64,000 nucleotides of DNA. Source: Chrysomallon squamiferum (taxonomy: Eukaryota > Mollusca > Gastropoda > Neomphalida > Peltospiridae). The stretch's first letter is position 1. Every line of letters begins with the position of its first letter. The notes below the pieces were generated by a model. The model worked only from the letters and a program-made list of their open reading frames with translations. It had not been told where the DNA came from and did no database searches. Both the position numbers and the translations under genes were made by a program. This document shows, one piece after another, positions 1-9,429 of the stretch. The stretch is from contig CM022672.1 of the NCBI GenBank assembly GCA_012295275.1, positions 8,094,780 through 8,158,779 of the forward strand. The letters are read 5' to 3'.

Positions 1-592
1 AGTTAATAAAAAGAGTTGAAATTATTTATCGTGGATTTATATTAATTGTTCGGTCACTGTATGGGTTCTGTTCTAAGAGAAGGTAACCATAACGGTAATA
101 AACTGGTATTGTAAACAGTTACGACAGAGAGAGAACCAGATATTTCAAATGAGTATTGGTTAAGATGTGTTAAATGTAACGTCTTACTTTGCTATCAACG
201 TAAAACGTACTTTGATAGCTAAAATTAAAAACTAAATATTTAATAAAAAGTGACACATGATAAAGTGCAATAAATGTAAATTATATTTTTGTCACTAATT
301 ATTATTTGCAAGTATAATAATTAGCACTGTCACTCTCTGTATTATATTTAAAATTCAGATTCACACCCAGTGCACAGTACGAATGATGGATTCTCCAGAA
401 TTTTAGTTAACTCAGAAGCATATATTGCTTTTGTTGAAGATACATTGAATCATGTACAGAAACTCTCCACCAGAACAAAGATCAACGACAAATGATGTTT
501 TTTTATTAATGAAAGCCTCAAACGTTCCACTGATAAAATTATAACTTATTCTTCAAAAATACATTTGAAATAAAAGCTATATATGCTAGGTT

Positions 593-602
593 CGCGCGCG
601 CG

Positions 603-650
<48 letters not shown>
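593..650. repeat. (CG)5 followed by (AC)n microsatellite
   Basis: Ten bases of alternating CG run almost directly into about 23 AC dinucleotides, giving nearly 58 bases of alternating purine-pyrimidine. This is the classic Z-DNA-prone pattern, stronger than AC alone because of the CG core. Confidence 0.9.
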
Positions 651-658
<8 letters not shown>

Positions 659-909
659 AACGCATACAGACGTACATATATATACATATAACAGACATAC
701 ACTTACAAATAAACACACATACACAAAGCAATAGTTGTGAAATCCTATGAAAAGACCTTTATTTATTTATTTATTTATTTATTTATTTCTTTGAATAATC
801 AAAAATAATGATTAATTAATTTATGAAACATGACTAGTTGGAAATCATATAGTTACAGTATTTATAAAAAATTTAATGTATTTACAAATATATATTATTA
901 TAATTAATA

Positions 910-910
<1 letters not shown>

Positions 911-956
<46 letters not shown>

Positions 957-957
957 A
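911..957. repeat. (AAAT)n microsatellite
   Basis: About twelve uninterrupted AAAT units. A shorter TTTA run lies about 150 bases upstream. Confidence 0.9.
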
Positions 958-1084
958 TACAATTCATAAACACATAAAAGGAAATTTTAAAATTAAAGTC
1001 ATTTTATATATTTATTTATTACTGTTCCTTTGTTTCTGTTTTACGATGCGAGTTTTGTTTTTACTTTTGACGTAATCAACCGTT

Positions 1085-1310
1085 TTTAATCGGAGCCGTT
1101 GCTATGGACGCGGTAAAGGAATTTTAACAACGAAGAACACAAACCCGGAAGTGTATTCTACCAATCACTAAAACGGAATAAAATACCGCGAAATCAAACA
1201 AAATTTGTTTTGTACGAACCATAGAGTAAAACTGTGATTTATCGATCTCTTTAAATTGATTTTTGTTATTTAACTTTCGTGGTATCCGTCTGAAGTGTTT
1301 ACAGAATGAT
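1085..1310 (+). promoter_or_regulatory. Probable WDR38 promoter (X-box-like, ETS, CCAAT)
   Basis: This patch is clearly richer in G+C than its surroundings. It contains GTTGCTATGGACGC at 1098-1111, which fits 12 of 14 positions of the RFX X-box consensus RYYNYYATRRNRAC (first half-site and centre intact, two mismatches in the second half-site). It also has an ETS-type CCGGAAGTG (1145-1153), a CCAAT box (1161-1165) and a forkhead-type TGTTTAC (1296-1302). No TATA box is evident. RFX and forkhead sites are the known logic of motile-cilia genes, and WDR38 is usually listed among genes expressed in ciliated cells. The sites are visible; their use as this gene's promoter is inferred from position and orientation. 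Confidence 0.5.
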
Positions 1311-1508
1311 AAATTATCTCCTATGGGCGCCGATTACATAGACAAGTATCAAAATCGACACAAAAACATCAGAATAATGAGAATGGACATTCAATGATTA
1401 ATCTGAATACTAAACAATTTGCGGTTGCTTGGGCGGTTCCACAAACGCTTAAATGGGGATTTCGGTGGATTAATATTTATCATTACTTTCTACAAGTAGA
1501 ACAATCAG
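1311..1508 (+). other. Candidate non-coding first exon (5' UTR)
   Basis: The coding sequence starts 30 bases after a good acceptor (TTTTAG, ending 2665), so at least one upstream non-coding exon is expected. A CAG|GTAAAT donor at 1509 downstream of the promoter-like patch is the best partner I see, which would make an intron of about 1.16 kb. The transcription start is unknown; the left edge given is nominal. Confidence 0.3.
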
Positions 1509-2226
1509 GTAAATTGACATGCAGTCGTAATAAGAATCAGCTGAATATGTTACGTGTTTATAAAACAACTAACAGCAGTAATGAGCTGTGTTTACTTTTA
1601 ATACTAAATAATATTTCATATTCAAATTGATGGTTTTGTTTGTTTTTCGTCTGTTTTGTGTTCTGTTTTGTTTTGTTTTATTTTTTATATATGTTTGTTG
1701 TTGTTTTATTTTTGTTTGCTTTTTATGTTTAACATAAATGTATATGTGAATAAATTGTTACAGTCCTCAACAATTTTCAGTCAGATTTGAAATATAATAA
1801 AATATAATAAAAACAAAATAAAAGTGTGAGTAAACATCATATGTTAAGTGTTTTAATCAATATCAAAGACTGACTGCCCACCTCAGTATGTGAATATTTT
1901 CAATATAATTACGCAGTTTGACAGATTTGTTTGTTACAACATTATACACTGTTTCAGTTATACAGTATTCTGTTTTATATCAGTCAGTTTCTTCGTACAG
2001 TAATAATATACCTACCTTTTTCTTACTTTTTTTTTTTTTCCGAATAACCATGCTTATACATTATTTTAATTTGTCTGTGTACAAGATATATTTTATGAGT
2101 TAATTTATTCATATAGTTATTAGTTTCTAACTCCCATAGTCAATGTGTTTTGCACAGTTGTCATTAAGAATTTATTCATTTCTACTTTATAATGTTGTTG
2201 TTGTTGTTGTTATTTTTTTATTATCA

Positions 2227-2253
2227 TTTTTTTTTTTTTTTTTTTTTTTTTTT
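2227..2253. repeat. Poly(T) tract
   Basis: 27 T in a row inside the presumed first intron of WDR38, preceded by TTG and TTA triplets. It may be the tail of a minus-strand retroposed fragment, but no SINE body is recognisable beside it. Confidence 0.85.
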
Positions 2254-2695
2254 GATCCTGACTTATTAGACATTCAGGAAACTACTGATCTAAAAACGAG
2301 TTAAGTGATTACATGTAACATATTGATTTCCACCTCCTATTGATGTAATTACACAAAAGCCTGCTGAATGCTTTTGGTACTTGTCTGACTTAAAACAGAT
2401 CAAACACACTGAGACAAAGGTAATTCTGGACACAGTGTGCACTGTGTTATATCATGTTTGATAACATCACTAATCACCACATATACTCAGTACAGAGTTT
2501 TAACATAACAGCTTCTGATCTTACAGTACAGTGAACACACAGAATTTGATTAGAAATGTATTTATTTATTATTTTGTTTACTTGTTTTTTGTTTGTTTGT
2601 TTATTTCTTTGTCTATTTGTTTATTTATTTAATTATATGTGTATTTGTTTGTTTGTTTGTTTTAGGTGAATATTTTGGAGCACTGAATACATAAA

Positions 2696-2761
2696 ATGTT
2701 TCGTAATCATGATGATCTTACTATTATAGACTTGAAGAGGTTCACTGGACATAATGATGAA
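2696..2761 (+). CDS. WDR38 coding exon 1
   Basis: 22 codons (MFRNHDDLTI... to GHNDE) ending in phase 0 at a GTATGT donor. It supplies the lead-in strand and the first GH of blade 1. The exon itself starts at 2666, so 30 bases are 5' UTR, including an in-frame stop. Confidence 0.9.
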
Positions 2762-5700
2762 GTATGTACACATTTTCTTCGAATAAAAGAAGAAGTTATT
2801 TTTGAATCTAATTAATAAATTTAGTTTTTCCCATCATGCTTCTGTATGTAAATTTATATTATGAAGTTTAATGGAATGACTGTAAAAGTAATTAAAATTC
2901 CAGTTTAATTTGAGAGTAATTAATAACAATAAACAGGTTAGAAATTTCACTGGTACGCAAACAGTTATAACATTTGTAAAATTATATTTTTACTGATCAT
3001 AACTATAAAAATCAACTAATGAATAATAATAATAATAATAATAATATATGTTAATTATATGCAATTCAGAATCACAATATGTTTCAGATCCAGAGATGCA
3101 TAATTTATATACTTAGTTCATTTGATGTGCACTTCTGTTAGTAAATGCCTTTTATAATAAAGTTTAAATTTCATAATTATTATTATTTAGTTTTTAAATA
3201 AAACTATGAAGGCATTTATTTGTACACAAACATAAACGTGCTCACACACACACACACACACACACATAAAATAGTAATTGATATTTAACATTTATTATTC
3301 TTCATAGCTTTATTTTTAAAAAGCAAAAACAAAACAAAAGCACAAATCCCAAAGCTAATCATAAAACTTTGTTATAAAAGACATTTACAGTTAGGACTGC
3401 ACATTGATTAAAATTCTTCAGAGTTTTATGTTTGTATATATTAAGTTAAGATAAAGCATTACTTGATTCCTGTTCTTCAAATAAAAGTGTGGGTTTTTTT
3501 TAAATTGATTGTATTTAAGGTTAACTGTGTGGCATTCTCCATGGACTTTCAAATTGCTATTACTGGGTCTGATGATAACAATGTGAGAATTTTCAATGCA
3601 CACACAACAGAACTAATCTGTAGTTTGAAAGGACATTCAGGTAGGATTTTACTTAATCTGTACTTTGAAAGGACACTCAGGTAGGATTCTAACCAATCTA
3701 GTCTGAAAGGACATTCAAGTAGGATTCTGCTCAGTCTATAGTCTGAAAGGACATTCAGGTAGGATTCTACTTAATCTGTAGTCTAAAAGGACATTCGGGT
3801 AGGATTCTACTTAATTTGTAGCCTGAAAGGACATTCAGGTAGGATTCTACTTAATCTGTAGTCTAAAAGGACATTCAGGTAGGATTCTACTCAGTATACA
3901 CACACTGCACTATTTCTTAGACCATCAACCTAATCATGGATAGACCTATCTCTCATTGATGCATGTAAAATAAATATTATCAGTAATAAATTTCTCTAGT
4001 TAAAGGTGATAATTTCTTCACTGTCAACATGATTCATTTCACTTCTGTATTTGGTTATTCCTTCTCAATTCCTCTGTTTCCTTTCCTGTTTTTGACCCTT
4101 AGACAGTACTCAATCTGTTGGATAGTCATTTCAATCCCCAGGGTTCAGTATCAACCACTTTTCCATCTCATATATCAGTTTGTCAGCTATTAGAAATGAA
4201 AAAAATATATACATGGCTCATTTAAGCATATCTGTCTTGGGTATATAATTATTTTCTTATACAGCAGCATAGTAGATTCAATAGTAGAAAACATACAACC
4301 ACTGAAAAATATAAAATTCAGATAAACTGTTTCCTTGCCAGTCCATTTATCCAGTAAGCCTAGGACTGGAATTAACCCTCATTTATGGAGTTTGCAGTTT
4401 CCTGAACCAAGACTTAATATGTATTTAAAATATAACATAAACTGTGAAAAGTAAACAGATAAAAATTAATACCCTTTCTAAAGTCAGGTAAATTGTCTGG
4501 TACCTTTTTAAAAATAAGTGTTCTGCTTTTTTTATTTTTAACTTTTTAATTTCCTAAAACAATTTTGGAAAACATTTTTATTTATTTTTTTATTTTTGGT
4601 TGAAATATTATTTAACAGTCATGCTCTGTCTTTTTTATAATCAGATTATACCTAATTTATAAATTAGTTACTGTCTTAATATTTTTTTATTTTCTTAATG
4701 TTAATAATTTTTACAGGTCCAGTTAAATGTGTGGCTGTTTCTCCAGATAGCAAGTATTTTGCCAGTGGATCATTTGACAAGTCAGTCAGAATATGGCTGA
4801 CTAGCAATGCACTGCAGAAACATTTACTTCTAGGTATGTAACAAATCCAAAATTCTGGGATAGAAAGTTTACTATTTACAGGTCACAAGAAGAGTGTTGA
4901 GGTTGTGGTGTTTTCTCTGAGTATTTAAAAAGTTTACTTTTTACAGTTCAGAAGAAGAGTGTTGAGGTTGTGTTGTTTTCTCTGAGTATTTAAAATGTTT
5001 ACTATTTACAGTTCAGAAGAAGAGTGTTGAGGTTGTGTTGTTTTCTCTGAGTATTTAAAATGTTTACTATTTACAGTTCACAAGAAGAGTGTTGAGGTTG
5101 TGTTGTTTTCTCTGAGTATTTAAAATGTTTACTATTTACAGGTCACAAGAAGAGTGTTGAGGTTGTGTTGTTTTCTCTGAGTATTTAAAATGTTTACTAT
5201 TTACAGGTCACAAGAAGAGTTGAGGTTGTGATGTTTTCTCTGAGTATTTAAGAAGTTTACTATTTACAGGTCACAAGAAGAGTGTTGAGGTTGTGGTGTT
5301 TTTTAAAAAGTTTTCTCCTGACAATTCTACCCTCTGTTCTGGATCTTGGGATCGATGTGCAATTCTCTGGGGTGTTAAAGTAAGACTGTTTTCACTTATT
5401 TCTGTATGTAGCTGAATAACTAACTAGTTTATTAATTGTATCTAGTATATAATATATAATGTGTGTGTGTGTGTGTGTCTCTGTATGTATGTATGTTTAG
5501 TGTGTATTATTTTTTTATTATTTTATTTTATTTTTTCCTTGTAGGGAAAAAAAATCACACATACACAGTAAACAAAATGCAAGCTCAGTAATTAATTAGG
5601 TTATAAACTAATCTGAGATTCTTTTTATTAACTTAACATTTCTTAAATGAACAGGTTTACTCACATTTTATTTAAGATTAGCTTATACTACACATGTTAA

Positions 5701-6641
5701 ATTTAAACTCTAAGTAGAGAAGAAAACAGCAGGGTTTACAGTGAAACTAATTATTTATTTATTAATGTTAACACTTTTGGCACGTAATTGAAAGGAAAAA
5801 AGCGTCTTGGGATGCAAAACTTCTTTAGATTCGACTGTGAATTATTTATTCAGATTTTTGCAGATTGTCTGGATTAGGGTTAATTAGTTTATTAAAACTT
5901 TATTAGTTTTTTTCTCTGTGATGTTTGGATTAAGTTGAGATTTCAGTGTGTTAGACGTACTTTTTTAACTTACCTTTTGATTGTTGTTATTTTGTTTAAT
6001 GTTGTAAATACATGTCAGATTGAGATTCTGTCAGAGATATCAGCTCTTTTTATGCCTTTACTGACCACCAAAGTGTTAAAATTTTATTTTTCTGTGTATC
6101 ACGTTGTAACAGAATCTCAGATACATCACAATGTATGTCAATCAGTCCAGTATGTTGCTTGTTATCTTCTGTTTCCACCACAGTTAAAATATTTGCTATT
6201 AGATGACAATACCCATTTGTTTTAGCCAAGAGTATCAAATATTAAGTACACAGATGCTAGTATTTTATTAATCAGTTGGTAACATATGATTCTCTGGTTT
6301 AAAAAAATATATATTAAAAAATAATAATAATAATAATAATCATAATAATAATAATAATAACAATAATAATAATAATGATAATAAATGAAGAAGGAAAATT
6401 TGCACTTCATCTATAACAGAAAAAGCATTTTATAAACTCAGAAATGTGTTTTGTTTTCCAGAATGGCAATCAGTTAAGAATATTCAGTGGACACACCATG
6501 GTCATCCAGTCCATTGCCTTCTCTCAGGATGGGAAACTGCTGGTAAAGTTGAACATTTCTAAACCAGTACAGCAGTGATATTGTCACAGTTAACTCAGTC
6601 ACTGTGGATTTACTTGGACATGTATGCACACTGACAAATGG

Positions 6642-6673
<32 letters not shown>

Positions 6674-9205
6674 CACAAAAACCCATCCACATCCACACAC
6701 AAATATGCTCACATGCAATCACATATACATGCACATTCATACACACATAGAATGAAAAGCCATAGAAAACATTAATCATGTACAACAGGATGCTGTACTG
6801 CTTAAGCTGTGCATATTTCTTAAAACATCTAGTATATAAATTTACATTTCACTGTCTATTTTAATAAGCCATACTATCTAGGCACACTGTCAGTTTTGAT
6901 TGGAATTTAGAAAACCTGTTTGTTTTGTTGTCATTTAGTTTTGAATGTGGTGTTTGTTCATTTTTGCCAAGTCATACAAATATTAAATGAATAAATTTGT
7001 AAAGAATTGCAAAGTTTCATATTTGAAATTATTCTTTTCTGAGTCCTGAAGGAACAATTCCACTTCAGTCACTGATAACATTTGGTATGAGCTGCATCAT
7101 TCAGTTTAATTCTTTATTAACAATAGTAATTTAAAATGTTTTTTTTTTTTTTAAATTTAAATAGTAAATTTGCTTTTAAATTATTAAATTATTAAAATCT
7201 AGCATTGTGCTATTATCCATTGAGTACATCAGAAGCAGTCATGTTGAAAGAAAAACGCTAGACTAAGTAACACATTTCTATAGACTGTTTCATCGGTACC
7301 AGACATGTTGAAAGAAAAACACTAGACTAAATGACACCTTTCTGTAAACATTGTTTCACCAGGCAACTGGTTCATGGGATTTCACAGTACGTGTGTGGAC
7401 ACTGGATACAACTAAACGCAGGACAATCAAGGTTTTGAAAGGCCACAGAGGAAACGTGCATGCTGTTGCTTTCTCTAAAGATGGAATATTGGTAATTCTT
7501 TACCTTTTCAGCAGCAATATTCTGTGTGTGTGTGTGTGTGTGTGTGTGTTTGTGTGTCTATGCACTTGATTTATGTATTCTAACTTTATGGACTTGTTTT
7601 TTCTCTATGCTTATGTTGACAAAAAATGTTTTAATTTACTGGTTTATGTAATTTAATCCATAACAAATATCGACCTTATACTGAAATGAGAATTAGCACA
7701 ATACGTTTGTTAAAAAATATTGAATGTATACATTTTATTAGCTTGAATTACAGATACCGATTCTGTTTAGCATAGTAAACCTGAGTTCAATTAATGCAAT
7801 GAAAACAAATTTCGTACATGACAATGTTTACTAAATTTCTTGATAATTTTTAAAATTATTTTTTATGTTTAATTAAGAGACATCACAGTGAAGAATACTG
7901 ACTAGATTATCTTCTTCAGGTCAGGTATTACTGTTTCTGTTACTGCTGTTGTAGTGGTGATGGTGATGATGATGATTCTTATTCTTCTTCTTCTTCTTCT
8001 TCTTATTATTATTATTATTATTATTTGTTACTTAAGGCATCTGGTTCCTGGGACAAGACAGTTCGGATGTGGAATCCATGGACAGGTCACTGTATTCATG
8101 TGTGTGATGGACACACAGGCTGGATCCAGGCCATTGCATTTTCACCTGATGGCACTTACTTGGCCAGTGCATGTGATGACCAGACAGTCCGAATATGGGA
8201 TGTTGTTGATGGAAAATGTTTCAAAATTTTGGAAGTATGATCATTTTTTTATACTTTTTAGTGAAATGTGTGGAGTTTTTTAATTAAGTTATTTATTTCC
8301 ATTTTTTATTTTATTTTATTTTATTTTATTTTATTTTATTTTATTTTATTTTATTTTATTTTATTTTATTTTATTATATTATATTTTATTTTATTTTTAT
8401 TTCATTTCATTTTTATGCTATGTAGTTGTTCTAAAATTTAGTTCAGGGTAAGACCTACTTAATTATCTGTTTAATAGACCATATCATTATGTTTAAAAAT
8501 CAGAGGTGAAGAATGAGAAAGCTAAGTAAGAATATATAATTATATTGTCAGTACACATACATCATATAAACTCACAGGAAATATAATTATAATGAACAAG
8601 AATAATTAGGATTGACATAACATATTTGTATGTATGAAATGACATCAAAGAATAAATAGACAGATGTCAATAATTAAAATTAAAAGTAAAACCTGTTTTG
8701 TGGAATCAAATTCTTTTTAACTTAAGAATTTCTTACATTTATGATGTTATCTTTTTACACAACTTTTAATACATCTCTCATGACACTGTGAACAAATTTT
8801 CCACAGACAGATATAATAAATTTCAGTTTGTTGAAAAATAAAATATGATAATAAATATTTCACATACACGTAAAATAAATTTCATCTTGTTGAGATATAC
8901 GATGTCATAAAAAAAATAATTCATACAGATATAGAATAAATTTCAGTGTGTTCAGATATAAAATGTGATACCAAATATTTGACAAAGACATACAATAAAT
9001 TCTCATTCTCACATTATACAAACAATAAATTTTATTTTGTTCTGATGTAAAAAGTGACAGTTGAATGTACACCTTAACTAAAATTCTGATTTGAATACTG
9101 AGTGTTGTTTGTTTTCAGTGTGAAACAGAGACAGTGCAGCATTGTGCTTTCACACCCTCAGCCTCTCTGGTTGTGTCTGGAGCTGCATTCATGGCTCCTC
9201 GATGA
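2696..9205 (+). CDS. WD repeat-containing protein 38, eight coding exons
   Basis: Joined exons 2696-2761, 3520-3640, 4717-4833, 5270-5379, 6462-6542, 7363-7491, 8037-8234 and 9119-9205 give an open frame of 302 codons plus TGA. All introns are GT-AG. TGA at 2684-2686, in frame, shows that the ATG at 2696 is the first. Human WDR38 is of similar size (about 314 residues). The product is a WD40 propeller: GH dipeptides at residues 18, 60, 102, 148, 192 and 233 begin the first six blades, and blade ends such as VRIW, VRVW, VRMW and VRIWD are clear. The last blade is formed by the C-terminus (HCAFTP near residues 281-286, VVSGA near 291-295). Specific likeness to WDR38 comes from the N-terminal lead-in, the CSGSWDR, TGSWDF and SGSWDK blade series and the terminal HCAFTP segment. 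WDR38 has no known enzyme activity; it is presumed to be a scaffold, and its expression in ciliated tissue suggests a ciliary role. Odd points are a four-residue insertion in blade 3, a short tail ending FMAPR, and duplicated splice junctions in introns 2, 3 and 5. No neighbouring gene is detectable. Confidence 0.92.
3520..3640 (+). CDS. WDR38 coding exon 2 (blade 1)
   Basis: Acceptor TTTAAG, donor GTAGGA. It encodes VNCVAFSMDF... through NNVRIFNA to LKGHS and the first base of a Gly codon. Length 121, ending in phase 1. Its last 26 bases plus the donor are the founder of a seven-copy tandem array that continues into intron 2. Confidence 0.9.
3615..3893 (+). repeat. 40-bp tandem array founded on the exon 2 donor junction
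   Basis: Seven copies of a unit holding the end of exon 2 (TTGAAAGGACATTCAG) and the start of intron 2 (GTAGGATTCTACTT). GT positions are 3641, 3681, 3719, 3759, 3799, 3839 and 3879, spaced 40, 38, 40, 40, 40 and 40. Only the first copy keeps the WDR38 frame: using copy 2 would shift it by one, and reading straight through meets a TAG at 3682-3684. Copies differ at few positions, so the array looks young or homogenised. Confidence 0.9.
4717..4833 (+). CDS. WDR38 coding exon 3 (blade 2)
   Basis: Acceptor TTTTTACAG, donor GTATGT. Encodes PVKCVAVSPDSKYFASGSFD and KSVRIW, then a less conserved linker (LTSNALQKHLLL). 117 bases, phase 1 at both ends. Confidence 0.9.
4865..5269 (+). repeat. 65-bp tandem array founded on the exon 4 acceptor junction
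   Basis: Units of about 65 bp run from TTTACTATTTACAG through the first 33 or so bases of exon 4 (GTCACAAGAAGAGTG...) and then CTCTGAGTATTTAAAA. AG dinucleotides end at 4881, 4946, 5011, 5076, 5141, 5206 and 5269, spaced 65 (five times) and 63. The last is the true acceptor. The array fills nearly all of the 436-bp intron 3; only about 30 bp precede it. Six decoy acceptors each lead into a short imitation of exon 4 that ends in TAA after FSLSI. Confidence 0.9.
5270..5379 (+). CDS. WDR38 coding exon 4 (blade 3)
   Basis: 37 codons starting GHKKSVEVVV and ending CAILWGVK, donor GTAAGA. Where other blades read VAFSPD or similar, this one reads VVVFFKKFSPD: an extra FKKF (residues about 113-116). 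The extra 12 bases resemble the spacer of the adjacent 65-bp array (TTTAAAAAG), so they probably come from an array rearrangement. It stays in frame and lies in a loop or strand edge. Confidence 0.85.
6462..6542 (+). CDS. WDR38 coding exon 5 (start of blade 4)
   Basis: Acceptor TTTTCCAG, donor GTAAAG. 27 codons, phase 0 at both ends: NGNQLRIFSGHTMVIQSIAF then SQDGKLL. It carries the GH (residues 148-149) that opens blade 4. Confidence 0.9.
7236..7362 (+). repeat. 64-bp tandem duplication of the exon 6 acceptor region
   Basis: Two copies of about 64 bp (CATGTTGAAAGAAAAAC... to TTTCA), offset from 7241 to 7305. The second copy ends in the functional TTTCACCAG acceptor. The first copy reads TTTCATCGG at that place and has no AG. 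Confidence 0.85.
7363..7491 (+). CDS. WDR38 coding exon 6 (end of blade 4, start of blade 5)
   Basis: 43 codons, phase 0 at both ends: ATGSWDFTVRVWTLD, linker TTKRRTIKVLK, then GHRGNVHAVAFSKDGIL. Donor GTAATT is followed by a GT microsatellite in intron 6 (about 7523-7550). Confidence 0.9.
8037..8234 (+). CDS. WDR38 coding exon 7 (blades 5 and 6)
   Basis: 66 codons, the longest exon: ASGSWDKTVRMWNPWTGHC, then GHTGWIQAIAFSPDG, ASACDDQTVRIWDVVDGKC and FKILE. Acceptor CTTAAG follows a TTC/ATT microsatellite, which supplies its pyrimidine-rich tract. Donor GTATGA. Confidence 0.92.
8302..8400. repeat. (TTTTA)n microsatellite in intron 7
   Basis: About fifteen TTTTA units, degrading at the 3' side into TTATA and TTTCA variants. 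It starts only about 70 bases inside intron 7. Confidence 0.9.
8805..9060. repeat. Degenerate ~60-bp tandem repeat in intron 7
   Basis: Four diverged units, each with ATAAATTTCA or a close form, followed by CTTGTTGAGATAT-like sequence. The ATAAAT words start near 8816, 8875, 8936 and 8995. Much more diverged than the arrays in introns 2 and 3. Confidence 0.7.
9119..9205 (+). CDS. WDR38 coding exon 8 and stop
   Basis: Acceptor GTTTTCAG. 28 codons (CETETVQHCAFTPSASLVVS, GAAFMAPR) and TGA. HCAFTP and VSGA match the characteristic end of WDR38. The sequence ends about where vertebrate proteins have a short basic tail, so the tail is absent or replaced by FMAPR. Confidence 0.9.
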   Translation, partial: CETETVQHCAFTPSASLVVSGAAFMAPR

Positions 9206-9350
9206 CTCATCATTCATCTTCTTGTTCACAGAGTTAACAAGCATCAAGTGTGAACACAGTTTTATTCACAGTCATAGTCAACAGCTGCCTGTCATGCAGA
9301 GATATATAATGGATGGTTCTTTTTTTTTTGAAAGTATTATTATGTGCAGC

Positions 9351-9356
9351 AATAAA
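9351..9356 (+). terminator. WDR38 poly(A) signal AATAAA
   Basis: A consensus AATAAA lies 146 bases after the stop. GT-rich sequence follows at about 9385-9425 (TTTGTATGTATGAG, GAATGTGTTC), the usual downstream element. It is the first AATAAA after the stop codon. Confidence 0.7.
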
Positions 9357-9429
9357 ATACAGCATCTTATATTTATTTACGTTTGTATGTATGAGCGGTG
9401 AATGTGTTCATTTTGATGTTTTAAATAAC

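Larger units (their letters stand above)
1..1080. other. A+T-rich upstream flank, no gene seen
   Basis: Mostly A+T-rich single-copy-looking sequence with several simple repeats: an alternating CG then AC tract (593-650), TTTA repeats near 758-787 and AAAT repeats near 911-957. The short reading frames across the AC tract are translations of the microsatellite. I see no exon-like stretch here. Confidence 0.7.

Noticed and set aside
1394-1630. 78-codon frame upstream of WDR38 as a separate small gene
   Set aside because: It lies across the candidate first-exon donor at 1509, has no recognisable domain and fits non-coding leader or intron.
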